DNA of 64,000 nucleotides from Auricularia sp. M13 (GCA_037042915.1 CM073194.1:2356001-2420000); one strand, 5' to 3'; numbered from the stretch's first letter, positions 43,386-55,031 are shown. The notes: generated by a model from the letters alone, not told the origin. Numbers and translations are program-made.

Positions 43386-43989
43386 CCCACCTGAGGTTAT
43401 GAAAGAGCGATGACGGCGGAGTTGCAACCCGTTCGCGCGGCTTGGCTTCGTACTGCTTCCTCGCCCCCAGCGCTTGCCTCGCCTCTTCTGGTACAGCACT
43501 GCCAGATATCTATGCCCTGCCTGCCGGCACCTGCTTCGTCATATTTACTGCTCGCTTCGCTGGCTGCGTTGATATTCGGCTTCGACTGAAGCTGACTCCT
43601 GCACGACCCCATAAATTCGATAAAATCCGCTCTATATCTTCTGTCTACCAGCTTCGCGGCTCTGTATGAACCTACGACTTTGACATCGGATGGTTGAACC
43701 CCGTCGCTCTCCACGCTCAGAGCTCTCATTTACTCCAGGCTCGCTCTGCTTCCCAAACCGTCTGCATTGCGCATGGACTCTGTTTGCTCTGTATCTGTAG
43801 CTCCTGGCCCCGGATCTCCGTGCTACTCGAGTCAAACTCAATTCTTCACACCAAAATTTCACCGCGATCACTGCGTCTGTCTGCTCCGCGATCTACTGTA
43901 CGAAATCCCAACTGGCAGCCCGTCACCGCGGCCAGCGTTCGCCTTCGTCCAGCACGCCGCCAGTGACAAATCGATATCCTTTCTCCTGC
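43386..43989. other. Region upstream of GRASP
   Basis: About 600 nt of flank shared by GRASP (-) and the decayed F-box-like sequence (+). Pieces of a plus-strand frame (43763-44007) look protein-like but cannot be assigned. Confidence 0.35.
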
Positions 43990-45036
43990 GCCTGCGTGTT
44001 TGTCCCTGACGCAACTCCGCGCCCGCGTGCTGGGCGGCCGGCGAATCTCACACGCTCGCCGAGACCCTGCTTTACGGACACTCACCGCGGGATTCGACGA
44101 AGACAACATCGAATACGCAGACCTTCCTCAGGCTATTCGCTCGGTCGACGGCTCTTGTTCCGTATTGAACCGGATCCATCTTGGAGCTTGTGCTCAAGAA
44201 AACTTCATCACCTGGTCGAGCTCAGGGCGATCAGATTTTTTCGGCGTCAGGGAACTTACTGTACCCTGACACCACGCGGCATTCCAGACATTATCCCTGC
44301 TCTCTCCGCGTGCAAAAACCTCGAGCGCCTGACACTCGTCATGGCTAAATTCTACGCTACTGCAGTCCCAGACGCTCTTGAAGCGTGTCTCGTATCATTG
44401 GTCGAGCTAGTAGCTCGTTCGTGTCCCGGAATTATGCCTCATCGACTTTCCCTCGGCGCGCGAGCGGTTCGTGCAGCAGATGACCAACGACGCGTGCTTT
44501 CGCTCTGTCACGCTCGACTACCAAGGCCGCCCAGTTCCTCGTTTTATTCACAGCTCCCCAGCCCGTGCGATGTTCTCCGCGGCCCCGTACATCTCATCGT
44601 GACACTGGGCGAGAGCCTGTACGAGACAGCGTCCAGCGCCGCCGCGTCTTTCTCCTGGACAGCTCGACCATCGGCAAGGCACCCGGACTCTGGAACGGAT
44701 TCGTCAGGAAGCTCGCCACCGTCGTGGGCATACTTCACCTCCAGCATTCCCTAACGCGGGCGCGGTATCCCCGACTTGACCGTCGTCGTCTTGCACTGGC
44801 CTGCGGAACCCGACAATTGCAACGTCTCCCTGGCGCAGATTTCCGGCATACAGAAGCTGCGCGTCGATGTGGTGCAGCATGGGCTACGCTTCGCGCAGGC
44901 TGTGGTACCTGGGCTCATTCACTCTCGCGCAGACGCCAAGACGGCTCTCTCCATTCTATCACTCACGCATAATGCATGCTTTGGCGACAAAGAACCTCTG
45001 TCAACTTTGGCGAAGCACTTGGACTATAATAAATAA
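43990..45036 (+). pseudogene. Decayed leucine-rich/F-box-type gene F
   Basis: Plausible protein appears in successive pieces in different frames: HHLVELRAIRFFRRQ and GIPDIIPALSACKNLERLTL (about 44200-44330), then FVQQMTNDACFRSVTLDY (about 44465-44520), then LLDSSTIGKAPGLWNGFVR (about 44650-44700), then LTVVVLHWPAEPDNCNV to a stop at 45036. Changes of frame without fitting splice sites indicate several indels. Leu-rich units link it to the F-box/LRR group around it, without close identity to a neighbour. Confidence 0.5.
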
Positions 45037-45065
45037 CTGACGACTTGATGAATTTTTGGAATGGA

Positions 45066-45491
45066 CTAAAATACACTAATACGTAGCGCCAACGTTTCTG
45101 GAGCCTCCAAGATGTGCCCGTATGGCATAAGACTACGGTCGAGCTTCAGAGTTTCAAGTGGCAACGGCGACCCGATACCACGCACGAAAGTCGTGATGTC
45201 GACCGCTAGTGGGACAGCAAGGACGGCGCGGGGCCCGGGCCTACCTAGAATCACTTTTAGGAAACTGAGGCATGGCAACCGAACGGCGGGAAAGGGATCC
45301 TCAACAATGAGATCGGCTTCGCCGATGACCAGTTCTTGGATAATAAGGGGCTCGATCTCTAATGAATCCGTGTCCTTCATATCTGTACGAAGTGGGCGGA
45401 GGCAAGGAACGCGGGCGGAGTAACAATCCACCATTGTCTCCGATTTATCCATGAATTTCTGTCGCTGTCTCCCTTCGCGCAAGGTGCTCAT
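45066..45491 (-). pseudogene. F-box paralogue G: C-terminal fragment
   Basis: The last about 85 codons (ADLIVEDPFPAVRLPCLSFL, FVRGIGSPLPLETLKLDRSLMP, stop 45066) align with the C-termini of genes H and I (FVRRIGSPLPLRTLELDRKL, FVRSIGSPLPLSTLVLDRTL). The part to the left of these codons has no F-box. Instead, 45405-45460 resembles DNA upstream of gene I (about 49187-49240; both contain ggcaaggaac-cgggcggagt with one differing base). The fragment looks like 5' flank joined to C-terminus with the middle deleted. Confidence 0.6.
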
Positions 45492-45545
45492 CGGAACACT
45501 TCAGGCATTCAAAGCCAGGAGAATAATATCGACGACTTGAGGCCC

Positions 45546-47063
45546 TCAGGAGGGACTACGAATACACAACGCAACTGAATCCAGCGCACCAGCGACAGAT
45601 TCACGTGGGAAAAGCTTGCGGTCCAACTCCAGAGTACGAAGCGGCAGCGGCGACCCAATGCGGCGCACGAAGGTCATGAGTTCGGCTGCTGATGGGACCG
45701 AAATCGCGGCGCCTCGGCCGCCTATCATGCTGAGAGCGGTGAGATAGGGCAGCCGAACGGGGGGCGAGGAATCAGCAGCGGTCGCATCCGCGGCAAGAGT
45801 GTCTTCCGTGTTGACTATGAGGTCGAGGCGGTCGATACGGTTGTTGGGTGGGACAGTCGCGAGGAAGAGTGCCCACATTGAGTCGTTGACCGAGATTTGG
45901 CGCACATTCTCGTGGAGTATGTCGTCAGCCCATATTGTATCGAACACGCGTTGCCTGAGGATGGCGGTTGCGGCGGGGAACACGAGCTGCCGTACGCGCC
46001 CGTCGTCGACACATTGCTTCCTGACCGTGACAACGCCGCTGCATTCGTCCACGGCAAGAATGGACCGCCGAACATGGCGCAGGATTCCAAACCCCACCTC
46101 CGCGGGAAAGTCACGGTACTCCAATGTTAAGCTCTGGCGAGCCGGATCGAGAAACGTGTCGAGCAGGAAGCCGCGCTCGTCGGCCGCGCGCAGCCCATCG
46201 ATGCGGCAGCATGGAATAGCACGCAAAATGTCGTCCGCCTCCTGGGTCCACTCGAATTGATAATGCTTGGCGTCGGGCACGATGCGCAGCGACGCAAGCC
46301 CGGGACACGCGCGTAGCGCGTAGACAAGATTTCGCATGCGTCCGACGCGCAGGGAGAGCGCGCGCAGCGCGGGGAAGTGCAGACGCACGCTGTTTGGCGC
46401 GGGCCACTCGAGGCGTGGCATCGCGCGGACGTCCAGCACCTCCAGGCACGGCATATCCGCGCGTATCGTGTCGAAGAACAGCGACGTGCACGCCGCCCCG
46501 GGCCAGCAGTAATCCTCTGCATCGAGACCAGGCCCGGGGAGCATGCGAAGCGTACGCAGCGCGGGCAGACGGGCGAGCGCGAACAGCAGGTACGCGAAGA
46601 TGTGCGGGTCGGCCGTCACGCACGAGAGATGCGCGATACGCGCGCTGTGAGGGCCGAGCGCCGCGGCGAGAGCGGACAGCGTGGGTGAGTCGCAGCTGTA
46701 CGGCACGATGTCGAGCGCGACGTTCAGCTCGAGCGCGCCGCTCAGTGAGAGGGCGCGCCGGATGAGGTGCTCGTTTGACGTGTTCGCGGGATATGGGCTC
46801 TTGGTCCAGCCGGGCGGGTATGCATAGGATGATGCAGCCGTGTCGCAGATCTCGCATGCGCATTGCTGATGATGGCGGGTCGTGTAAAACTCCAGGCGCG
46901 TCCACAGCCCGGGCGCACGCAACGCTATGTCGCGCCATCTGCAGCAAACCTGCGACACGGCGAAGCGGTCGCCCAGCGAGAGATGGTGCCACACGCTGCA
47001 CAGGAGCTCTGGCGGGAGGCGGGCCGCAGCTGCCGAACCGTTACTGGCGTCCGACTCGTGCAT
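45546..47063 (-). CDS. F-box/LRR protein H (intact)
   Basis: A single-exon frame of 505 codons. MHESDASNGSAAAAR leads directly to the F-box (LPPELLCSVWHHLSLGDRFAVSQVCCRWRDIAL, residues about 16-48), WTRLEFYTTRHH and Leu-rich units (LPALRTLRML, MPCLEVLDVRAMPRLEWP, FPALRALSLRVGRMRNLVYALRACPGLASL). It is a close paralogue of gene I, in tandem, same strand, 402 bp apart. The intact frame and lack of introns contrast with paralogues B-D. Probable SCF substrate adaptor. Confidence 0.85.
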   Translation of the reverse strand: MHESDASNGSAAAARLPPELLCSVWHHLSLGDRFAVSQVCCRWRDIALRAPGLWTRLEFYTTRHHQQCACEICDTAASSYAYPPGWTKSPYPANTSNEHLIRRALSLSGALELNVALDIVPYSCDSPTLSALAAALGPHSARIAHLSCVTADPHIFAYLLFALARLPALRTLRMLPGPGLDAEDYCWPGAACTSLFFDTIRADMPCLEVLDVRAMPRLEWPAPNSVRLHFPALRALSLRVGRMRNLVYALRACPGLASLRIVPDAKHYQFEWTQEADDILRAIPCCRIDGLRAADERGFLLDTFLDPARQSLTLEYRDFPAEVGFGILRHVRRSILAVDECSGVVTVRKQCVDDGRVRQLVFPAATAILRQRVFDTIWADDILHENVRQISVNDSMWALFLATVPPNNRIDRLDLIVNTEDTLAADATAADSSPPVRLPYLTALSMIGGRGAAISVPSAAELMTFVRRIGSPLPLRTLELDRKLFPRESVAGALDSVALCIRSPS

Positions 47064-47465
47064 TCGAATACTATTTGGCAGGGAGATGCAAGTGAGTGAT
47101 CATACAGCGCGCTTAGATGAAAAAGGACGATCTGACCTCGTCCGAGTCACTACCGCGCCCTGGTCTGCATTCGGATCCATGCCGGCGAAAGACAAGGCGA
47201 GAAGCGGAGTATGGATTCGATAGCAATCGCCAACTAAGTCTTTCCCAGTGGCAACCAATCTATGCCTAAATAGTCTCGGCTTCGTCTGTGCGGTATTTCG
47301 CCTAGGAAGAACCCGCGCGACTTAGCAAGTGGTCTGGGAACTGCCAGTGAGTAAGCTGCGCTACGCGAACGGTGGTCTCCAAGTCTTCGGCAGGCGCGGG
47401 CGAAGCTTTTCCGGCACTGTGTAGAAATATATACTTCAGCAAGGTCGGATCGTGCTCCTGTGAAA

Positions 47466-49034
47466 CTAGTAGATATGAATACGCAGGGCAAAGGTCTCCG
47501 GAGGTGCGGGGAAGGGCTCGTTCGGCATGAGCGTGCGGTCGAGCACGAGAGTGCTGAGTGGTAAAGGGGACCCGATGCTGCGCACGAAGGACAGAATCTC
47601 GGCGGCGGACGGGATGAGGGGGATGTCTTCACCATGATCGACGAACACGCTGAGAAAGGTGAGACAGGGCAGCCGAACAGCGGACGAGAAATTCGCAACG
47701 ATCAGCTCGGAGAGCGTGCCTGCCGTGTTCACGATGAGGTCGATGCGGGCGAGATGGTTGTCTGGAGGTACGCTGGAGAGGAAGGATGCCCACATCGAGT
47801 CGTTGAGCGAGATGTGGCGCACGTGCGCAAGCAGCGTTTCGTCGGCCCATATCCGCTTGAACACCCGTTGCTTGAGAACGGGGTCTTTAGCGGGAAACAT
47901 TAGTTGGCGCCTGCGCCCCGCAGAGTCTGTCCTCAGCATGACGACGCCGCCGCACTCGGTCGCCACAATGCGGATGTTGCTGCTAGTAGACAACCCTACT
48001 TCGCGCAGAATGCCAAATCCCTTGTCCCGTGGGAAGTCAAGGTAAATCAGCGTCAGCTTTGGGCGGCCAGGATTAAGAAACGCGGCGAGGAGCTGGCCCC
48101 GCTCGTCGATGGCGCTGAGCCCGTCCACGCGGCAGGTCGTGAGGGACTGGAGAATCTCGTCCGTATCCGCCTGACGCCAGTCGTTCCAGTCACACGCTCT
48201 GCGCCCATCAGCCGCTTCGATGTCTACAATGACGTGCAGCGAGGTGACCGCAGGACACGCCCGCAGAGCGTAGACCAGGTTTTTCATGCGCCCGACGTGC
48301 AGCGCGAGCGACCACAGCGCGGGGAAGTTCTGGGGCTCTCCCATCGGCCACAGAACGGCTGGCATCCTGCTGATATCCAGCAGCTCGAGTCGCGGGAGGG
48401 AGATATGGCGGACAAGTAGGCCCATGGACGGCGCGTCGTGCGACTCGAGCCAGGCATCGCACCCGGGCGCCGGGAACATGCGGATGGTGCGCAGGGCGGG
48501 GAGGAAGTCGAAATTGAAAAGGAAGTAGGCAATGGCTTCCGGGTCGCCGGTAACACAGGTTATGTGGGCGATGCGCGCGCTGTGGCTTCCGAGAGCGAGT
48601 GCAAGAGGGATTAGTACCCCGAACTCACAGAAGTAGGGCACTACGTCGAGCGCCAATTCGAGTTCGAGGTCGCCGCTCAGTTCAAGTACGCGCTGGATAA
48701 GTCCTTCGTTCGATGAGTTTGCAGGGTACGGGTTGTCGACCCAGCCTGGCTGGTACTTGTGGCCTTCCCAGTCGGCGCGAGCACAGTGAGGGTGATGGCG
48801 GGTAGTATAGAAGTCTAAACGGGTCCAAAGTGTGGACGTATGCAAGGCGAGCTCGCGCCAGCCGCCACAGACCTGGGTAATGGAGACGCGATCGCCCAGC
48901 GGAAGATGTTGCCAAATGCAGCACCAGAGCTCGGTCGGCAGAATGTCGCGCCAGGGAACTTCACGTTCAGAATGAGTATCACACGCATTTCGCCCAGGTG
49001 GTTGAGCATCTTCCACTCCAATGCTACGTTTCAA
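47466..49034 (-). CDS. F-box/LRR protein I (intact)
   Basis: Single-exon frame of 522 codons. The F-box (LPTELWCCIWQHLPLGDRVSITQVCGGWRELAL) begins about residue 32, after a polar N-terminus. It then shares WTRLDFYTTRHHPHC, NPYPANSSNEGLIQRVLELSG and the C-terminal FVRSIGSPLPLSTLVLDRTL with gene H. Leu-rich units: LPALRTIRMF, LPRLELLDISRMPAVLWP, FPALWSLALHVGRMKNLVYALRACPAV. Tandem duplicate of gene H. The upstream flank 49187-49240 resembles 45405-45460. Confidence 0.85.
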   Translation of the reverse strand: MKRSIGVEDAQPPGRNACDTHSEREVPWRDILPTELWCCIWQHLPLGDRVSITQVCGGWRELALHTSTLWTRLDFYTTRHHPHCARADWEGHKYQPGWVDNPYPANSSNEGLIQRVLELSGDLELELALDVVPYFCEFGVLIPLALALGSHSARIAHITCVTGDPEAIAYFLFNFDFLPALRTIRMFPAPGCDAWLESHDAPSMGLLVRHISLPRLELLDISRMPAVLWPMGEPQNFPALWSLALHVGRMKNLVYALRACPAVTSLHVIVDIEAADGRRACDWNDWRQADTDEILQSLTTCRVDGLSAIDERGQLLAAFLNPGRPKLTLIYLDFPRDKGFGILREVGLSTSSNIRIVATECGGVVMLRTDSAGRRRQLMFPAKDPVLKQRVFKRIWADETLLAHVRHISLNDSMWASFLSSVPPDNHLARIDLIVNTAGTLSELIVANFSSAVRLPCLTFLSVFVDHGEDIPLIPSAAEILSFVRSIGSPLPLSTLVLDRTLMPNEPFPAPPETFALRIHIY

Positions 49035-50592
49035 CCTGTATGAGCGGGGTTAATCACATCTTGTTACGAACAACGCACTTTGTCGTATGGCCTAGAATGC
49101 CCTCGCTTGCAGCTGAATCGCTTGGAATCTGTGCGGCAACTGAAGCGGCAGAAAGGTCGTCCATTGTGGTAGTAGCGGACGAAGGCAAGGAACCCGGGCG
49201 GAGTGTGAATCGAGCCTTCGTCTCCGAATTATCTCCGTTTCTCTCACGATCGCAAAAACCAGGACTATCCTTGCAAGGCATGTAAATATTGGGAGAATGC
49301 AGTTGAAACGTGTCGTATAAAAATTAGCGTCGCGGGGAATGCGTCAGGACAAAGCTCGCGCCGCAGACTGTCCGACTGTCGAAGCGGTTGGTAGCCTCTG
49401 AGAGTTCCACTATCAAGGTCGGGTCGGCTCTCCCATGATATGAGCGCGCATGTCCAAATCGAAGCCGCATACGGCCATGTCGATTTCCGCACGTGGATGG
49501 GTCATGACTATCTCTCCGAGTTATCCCTTGGGTCTGCAGTAAGTCGCGCACAACGGTCGGCGTCAGTACTTGGATAAACAACGGCTTTGTTACCAGCTCC
49601 TCCAGTTTCTCTGCTGAAGGCATGAATTACCCGTGACTTCATTCGCTGTATGTGCATAAAATCGCTCCTTTTGGGAATTTGCCGTCTCATTTGACTCGGT
49701 CTGGAAGGGCGACCCGCAGTGAGTATCACGCAATATCAGCAGGACACGCTCTTCTGAGGGCGCCCTGTCTCCGAGAGATTGGGAAAATGTGTTACAATGC
49801 ACGAAATGCCAGTAAGAGAATCGCGATCATTGTGCTTGCAGCGCGTTCACGACCGGCGGGAATCTGACAGAAAAAGAGAGATTAATCGGCCTGGTTGCCA
49901 TCTGCTATCTAAGGCAGACCTCCGAGTCCGGTACGTGGAGGCCAGATCTGTCCAAGGGCGTGCAGTGATTCTGTTTGCACAGCATCGCGCTCGTTGACGA
50001 TTCAGCTTCAGGATCTGCGACAATCATCATTCACTCGCAAGCATCTCCATCTGTCGAGCCCAATCGGGCCCGTGAATCCTCGGCGCCTTTGTACCTAGAT
50101 GAGTCGCATTTGGCGACTTGGTGGCAGGTCCTCCGTGAAATGCTGCGCGCGCGAGCGGCAGTTTCAGGGCCGCATGCTACAGTTACGACTCAGGGCACAA
50201 CCGCAACCAGGTACTGGTCTGACTGAGCAAACCCCAGCTGCGATGTCGCATTCCCTGTCGGTGTTTGTTCGCCCGCAGTCGTCGCGCCGGGGCGGGGTAA
50301 CACCACGATATATCACTCCCCAGTCATCTCATCTCCAGGACTACAGGCTGAGTATGCGCTCATGCGAATCCGCACGTGCGGGGCAAGTGCGGAGGATCCA
50401 TACAGCAACGGGTCAATGATCGCCAGGCCCGGCGATCCCTGCCGACTCGGGCTGTGCACCCGCGCTCAATCCAGCCTGAGCGCGACGATCTGTCACTGTC
50501 AGATTACTTATTATGAGTGGCACTTTGGCAGCAAGTTGCCTGTTCAGAATTGGAGCGCGCGCTGTGCTGAGCGCTACGATCATCATCACGCA
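49035..50592. other. Intergenic, upstream of F-box I
   Basis: No supported gene. 49187-49240 is a short repeat of DNA at 45405-45460. Confidence 0.45.
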
Positions 50593-50880
50593 TCCTGCCC
50601 GCGAATCCACCGAGTGCAACGTGCCTGGTCACAGATGAACTCTTGGCAGTCGGTGCGCCCATGTATTATGTATCAGTATCTCAGAGTCAGAGAATCGCGG
50701 TTCCCAGGTGAGAGCGACGATCACACTTCCCGCCGGCGAATCCAACGTGCCTGGTCACAGATGCACCATTTGTCGATGCGCCCGCATCAGTATCTCAGAC
50801 TGGGAGAATCGCGGATCCCAATCTGGAGAGCTGTCATTCTGTGCCTGGTCACAGAAATCATTCATTTTTGTCGCACTATC
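50593..50880. repeat. Degenerate tandem repeat (about 95-126 bp units)
   Basis: gtgcctggtcacag occurs at 50621, 50747 and 50841. The first two copies are each followed by a similar run: a gcgccc motif, then tatctcaga, then gagaatcgcgg. The third copy is cut short. No coding frame spans it. Confidence 0.7.
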
Positions 50881-51147
50881 GGTGTATGCGAAGTTCATTT
50901 CCACTTGAGTCGACGACGCGAGGGCCCCTCTTCCAATTGGTACAACATAGCCCGGTACCCAGCGGCGCATCTATCGATTGAGAGATCAGATTCGCTTATC
51001 CCGTGCCCGCCTCTCGAGCAATCAAATCCACATCCAGCCCTAACTGATTAGATTGGTATCCACATCCGCATCCGCAAGCAACATCCAACATCGAACCCAT
51101 ATACACACACCGACACACTGAACTAGTCCGACTGGCACGTCCGAGAG
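50881..51147. other. 3' flank of the NmrA-like gene
   Basis: AT-rich; nothing recognised. Confidence 0.4.
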
Positions 51148-52559
51148 CTAAATAATTCTAGTGGTAGTCGAGAGCGGCGTGCCGGACGAGGTGGCGACAT
51201 CGAAGTTGATGCTGACGGCGATGAAGGACGGCAGCTGCGGCGGGATGTCGAGGTACTCGCCCATCCACGTGCGCAGGTCCTTCAGGTCGCCGTGCAGCTT
51301 GCGCGCGAGCGCGGTGTCGCGGTCGCGCCGTCCGCGCGTCAGCAGCCACTCCATCCTGCCGCGATTTCAGCATACTGGATCCCCCAGTAGGGCGCGCAAA
51401 AGAGGGACAGGAAGAGACGCACAGATTCCAGGCCTGAGGGTCATAGTCGTCCTTGAGCGCGTAAAAGTCCTCCTTCGTCTGCTCGTGCACGCGAATCTCG
51501 AGCCCGCCGACCTCGTGCAGGATCTGGGCGAACTGCCGCGGCGTGAGGCACTCGTTGCACACCTTGATGTCCTTCCCGATCCAGTCGTCCGGGTCGTTGA
51601 ACGCCGCTGTTACCTGCCGCGTGATAGAGTCGAGTCAACGGATGAAGAGGAGAGCACTATGCGAGGAGAGCGTACCCATCCGCCGACGTCTGCAGGCGCG
51701 AGCGACGGGAACTCCTCGTCGGTCGGGAACGGCCACGTCAAGTCGTACGACCCGTCCTCCTGCTTCTGCATCCCGAACAAGAACATGTTCTGAGTTGCCG
51801 GTGCAGAGGGGTTAGGGATTGGCACCTGAGTTGATAACGGAACGAGCAAACAGTGCGCACTTCGAAGAAAAACGTCAGGAAAACGTTCGTGTGCGGTAGG
51901 CCGCTCTCTTCCAGGTATCGTTGTATCTTGGCCCTGAAGTAAAAGGTTAGTGACTATAGATTTGCAGAGAGAGGCCGAACGCACTTGGTCCAGAAGTAGT
52001 CGATACCGGGCTCGTCCTCGAGCGAGCTGCACAGCAGTGAGGGGCCATCGCAGCGCATTCGAAATAGACACAGACGCACGACCAGACGAAATGTTGGACG
52101 CCGGCGGCCTTGGCAGCGTCGACGATATTCTTCCCTTGCTGTATCTCGCGCTCCGCGTCACCGTGGTCGAAATCTGCAGAAGGCGGCGTTGAGCTGTAAA
52201 GCAAATTTGCTAAGCGGCGGCGGCGTGTGGCGCACAATTGGTCATGCCGAATACGCCGTACACGCCGTCGAACGCGATGCGCAGGCTCTCGGGGTCGTCG
52301 AAGTTGGCATAGACGACCTGGACGCCCTGTTGGGTGAGTTCTGCGCCACACGGATTAATCGCGATGTAAGAGGCAGATCTTGGCGCGCAATGACATGGCA
52401 CGCACCCACAGCTTTGGCGCACTCGATGTCGCGCGTCAGGGCGCGCGCGGCGAAGATGCCGTCGCGCTGGAGGTAGTGGACGACGGACGAGCCCTGGAGG
52501 CCGCGCACGCCGCCGCACACGGCAATTATCGGCTTTGCGGGCGGCTGCTGCTCAAACAT
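51148..52559 (-). CDS. NmrA-like NAD(P)-binding protein
   Basis: Eight exons: 52559-52406, 52340-52236, 52173-52080, 52026-51985, 51933-51861, 51789-51676, 51613-51423, 51355-51148 (326 aa), with introns of 51-71 nt. The atypical short-chain dehydrogenase fold starts at PIIAVCGGVRGLQGSSVV (dinucleotide loop GGVRGLQG, residues about 16-23), followed by VVYANFDDPESLRIAFDGVYGVFGMTN and AAKAAGVQHFVWSS, all typical of the NmrA family. The catalytic Tyr-x3-Lys of true dehydrogenases is not evident. Family members act as redox sensors (nitrogen metabolite repression) or isoflavone-reductase-like enzymes. Which applies here cannot be told. The first glycine-rich loop lacks the usual GATG form. Confidence 0.9.
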
Positions 52560-54068
52560 GGTACACGGCGAAGGGGGAAGAGTCGAGCGCCTGCGCAACG
52601 AGGGGCGGCACAGTCAGTGAAACCGCGCCTAGGGTGTCGGCGCTGCAGGGTGTGGGCGGGAGAAAGAGAGGTGCCGGAGACCGGCCGTCGCGCCGCTGTT
52701 GTTGATCCCCGAGACGCGCAGGAAAGTTCGAGCGGGCATCAGATTCTTGTCTTCCTGCGTTACTACAACAAGGTTACTTTTTTGTAATAGGTGTTGTGGG
52801 CGCGCGCAAGCAGATTAGAACCGTCTTGTAATTTCAAAGCCGCCGGTCACGGATGCCACTGGCAGTCGAAGAATCACCTGCAAAACACAATAGACGCCCG
52901 CCATGTGCCCACACAGATTTTGAGTTACTGATCCAGGCACATGCAAAACTGCGCAGCATCACAGTCTGCAGTTTGCATCGCGCATCCACGCGGCATCCTT
53001 CGGGGCCGACGCAGACGATGATGAGAGCGGGGTAAAAAGACAGAACGAATCGGCGCTTGAACTTGGTTGACCTCCTCATCTTTCGGCCGTCCCGGCGACA
53101 CTAGCGGCTCGTAAACTGGTCCAGCGCGCGCTCCCACATTGAGCACTTGCGGCTGAGCTCAGCTGCAAGTGCGCAATGTGGATCTGCAGCTTTGTAGCAG
53201 CGACAACTCGTTCATGCGCGCCAAAGCCAAATGAGTCCTTTCTCCGTTGGTCCCGCCCCACCCCGCGCCGTCTATACCACTAGCCGTAGCTCCAGCTCGG
53301 TCTACGGCGCTGCTATTGCTGGCTGTTCCATTTTGAGGCGTGGCTGTACGACCACCGTCGTACCATAGTCTCGCGAGTCTTGCTCTATGACCTCGTGCAG
53401 ATCGCTCGGCCGCGCTATTGCTTGCATTTGTTGTGCACTATCTACGTGCAACAGGTCTTTAACTCCTTGTTCATCTCTCGCCTGGCCCAAGGACCACTCG
53501 TTTCGCTCTACTATGGATACGATCGCCCGACAACCGGCGTTCCGCTCCCCCGCCCGACCCAATACCGCTGCGGACTTGACCGAAAAATTGCGTGCGCTGA
53601 TCCATTAAACTGTAATCTATGCATACGCGGCCATCACAGGCGCGCCCACCGCCCGATCCACCGCGGCGGACGTTGTACGACTCTTGTTGCTGAGCAATAA
53701 TCCTGGCGCCGGCTCCTCAGCGCGTATCGTGTCTCGTGCCTGGAGGAGATGCTATGTATCCATGATCCCGGAAGGCATGGCGATCCATCAGCAGTTTGGG
53801 CTGTCAGAGTTTTTACCGTCGCAATCCGCTGCACAGCCTCGCACGTCCCGAGAGGTGTCAGACCCCGGATACATACCACCGCTACGTTTGGAACGCGCAA
53901 GCGGTGCGTCGTACCCGTGACTCGCCGCTACGACTGACGTTACAGATTGCCGAAAGCTGTTTATTACGGTGACAGTGTTTGGGCACCTGGGATCACCTAT
54001 ATAACCCGAATGCATAAACTCTCCGTCGAAGCCCATCCAATCCTCCTCGTCGCATCTTCTACCCTACG
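52560..54068. other. 1.5-kb intergenic region
   Basis: Divergent promoters of the NmrA-like gene (-) and the zinc-finger gene (+). Short frames at 53380-53920 have no recognisable features. Confidence 0.45.
53998..54004 (+). promoter_or_regulatory. TATA box of the zinc-finger gene
   Basis: TATATAA, 65 bp upstream of the ATG at 54069. Confidence 0.65.
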
Positions 54069-55031
54069 ATGAGCAACTACCCGAACAACTACCCCTACAT
54101 GAACACCAACGCGGCCAACCAGCAGGCCAGACGGAGCTCCACGGAGTCCTTGCCAGGCCTGCGTGAGCTGTTCGACGGTGGGTCGCGCATTTTATCGTCG
54201 TATATCGTTGCCGGCTGACGCGTCCGTCCGCAGATAGGGTTCTCCCGCAGACTCCCACCCGCACCGCGGGGACGATTCCGCCTGCACCCCAGGCAGGCAT
54301 GTATTACGCGCATGCTCAGGGCTATATGCCGGTACGCCCTGAAGCGAAGCCTTCGTCCGTGATGACTGCTGGCTCACGTGTGTCACCAGCAGCAGCAGCA
54401 GCAGATGCAGCAGGCCGCGTATCCCGTGCGCCCGCAGACCGCCGCGCCCCAGCATCAGCAGCACTACCAGGCCTCCGGGCTAGTCCGATCGCCGTACCCT
54501 CAAGCCGCGCAGCCGCCCCAACAACAGCAGCACTCGCAGTTCGCCGTGCTGACGTCCAGCGGGCGCACACTCGCGACGGCCGACACGTACCGCGACATGC
54601 TGAGCGCGGCGCGCACCGCGAAGCGCGAGGAGGGCGTCATGCCCGCGGAGGACACGCGCGTGTGCCCGTACTGCGGGAAGGTCTGCGATCGTCCGAGCAC
54701 CCTGAAGGTGCGCTGTTATCTCGCCCGCGCAAGCAGGCTGCTAACCCCGCGCACCGCAAACACCAGACGCACCTCAACTCGCACACCGGCGAACGACGTG
54801 AGTGAAGCCATCAGATTGAGCGTTATCGCGCACCATCCTGACAAAAGCCAATTTTCAGCGTACACGTGCTATGTGCAGGGGTGCGGCCGCCAGTTTACCG
54901 TGCTGAGCAACATGTACCGGCACGCGAAGACGTGCGCCGTGCAGCAGCAGCAACATCACCACCAGCAGGGCGCCGCGCCGGGCTCAGGGTATGGCGGTCA
55001 GCAGGCCTATCAGTCCGGCTCGAGAAGGTGA
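54069..55031 (+). CDS. C2H2 zinc-finger transcription factor
   Basis: Five exons: 54069-54177, 54234-54331, 54390-54707, 54767-54797 and 54859-55031 (242 aa). The start MSNYPNNYPYMNTN leads into a Gln/Pro/Ala-rich low-complexity region with a CAG run at its exon 3 start. Two fingers follow: CPYCGKVCDRPSTLKTHLNSH (C161, C164, H177, H181) and, after the canonical TGERPY linker, CYVQGCGRQFTVLSNMYRHAKTC (C189, C194, H207, C211), the second being of C2HC type. The finger domain is split over three exons, the middle one 31 nt. The tail is rich in Gln and His. Nuclear DNA binding is well supported; targets are unknown. Confidence 0.88.
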
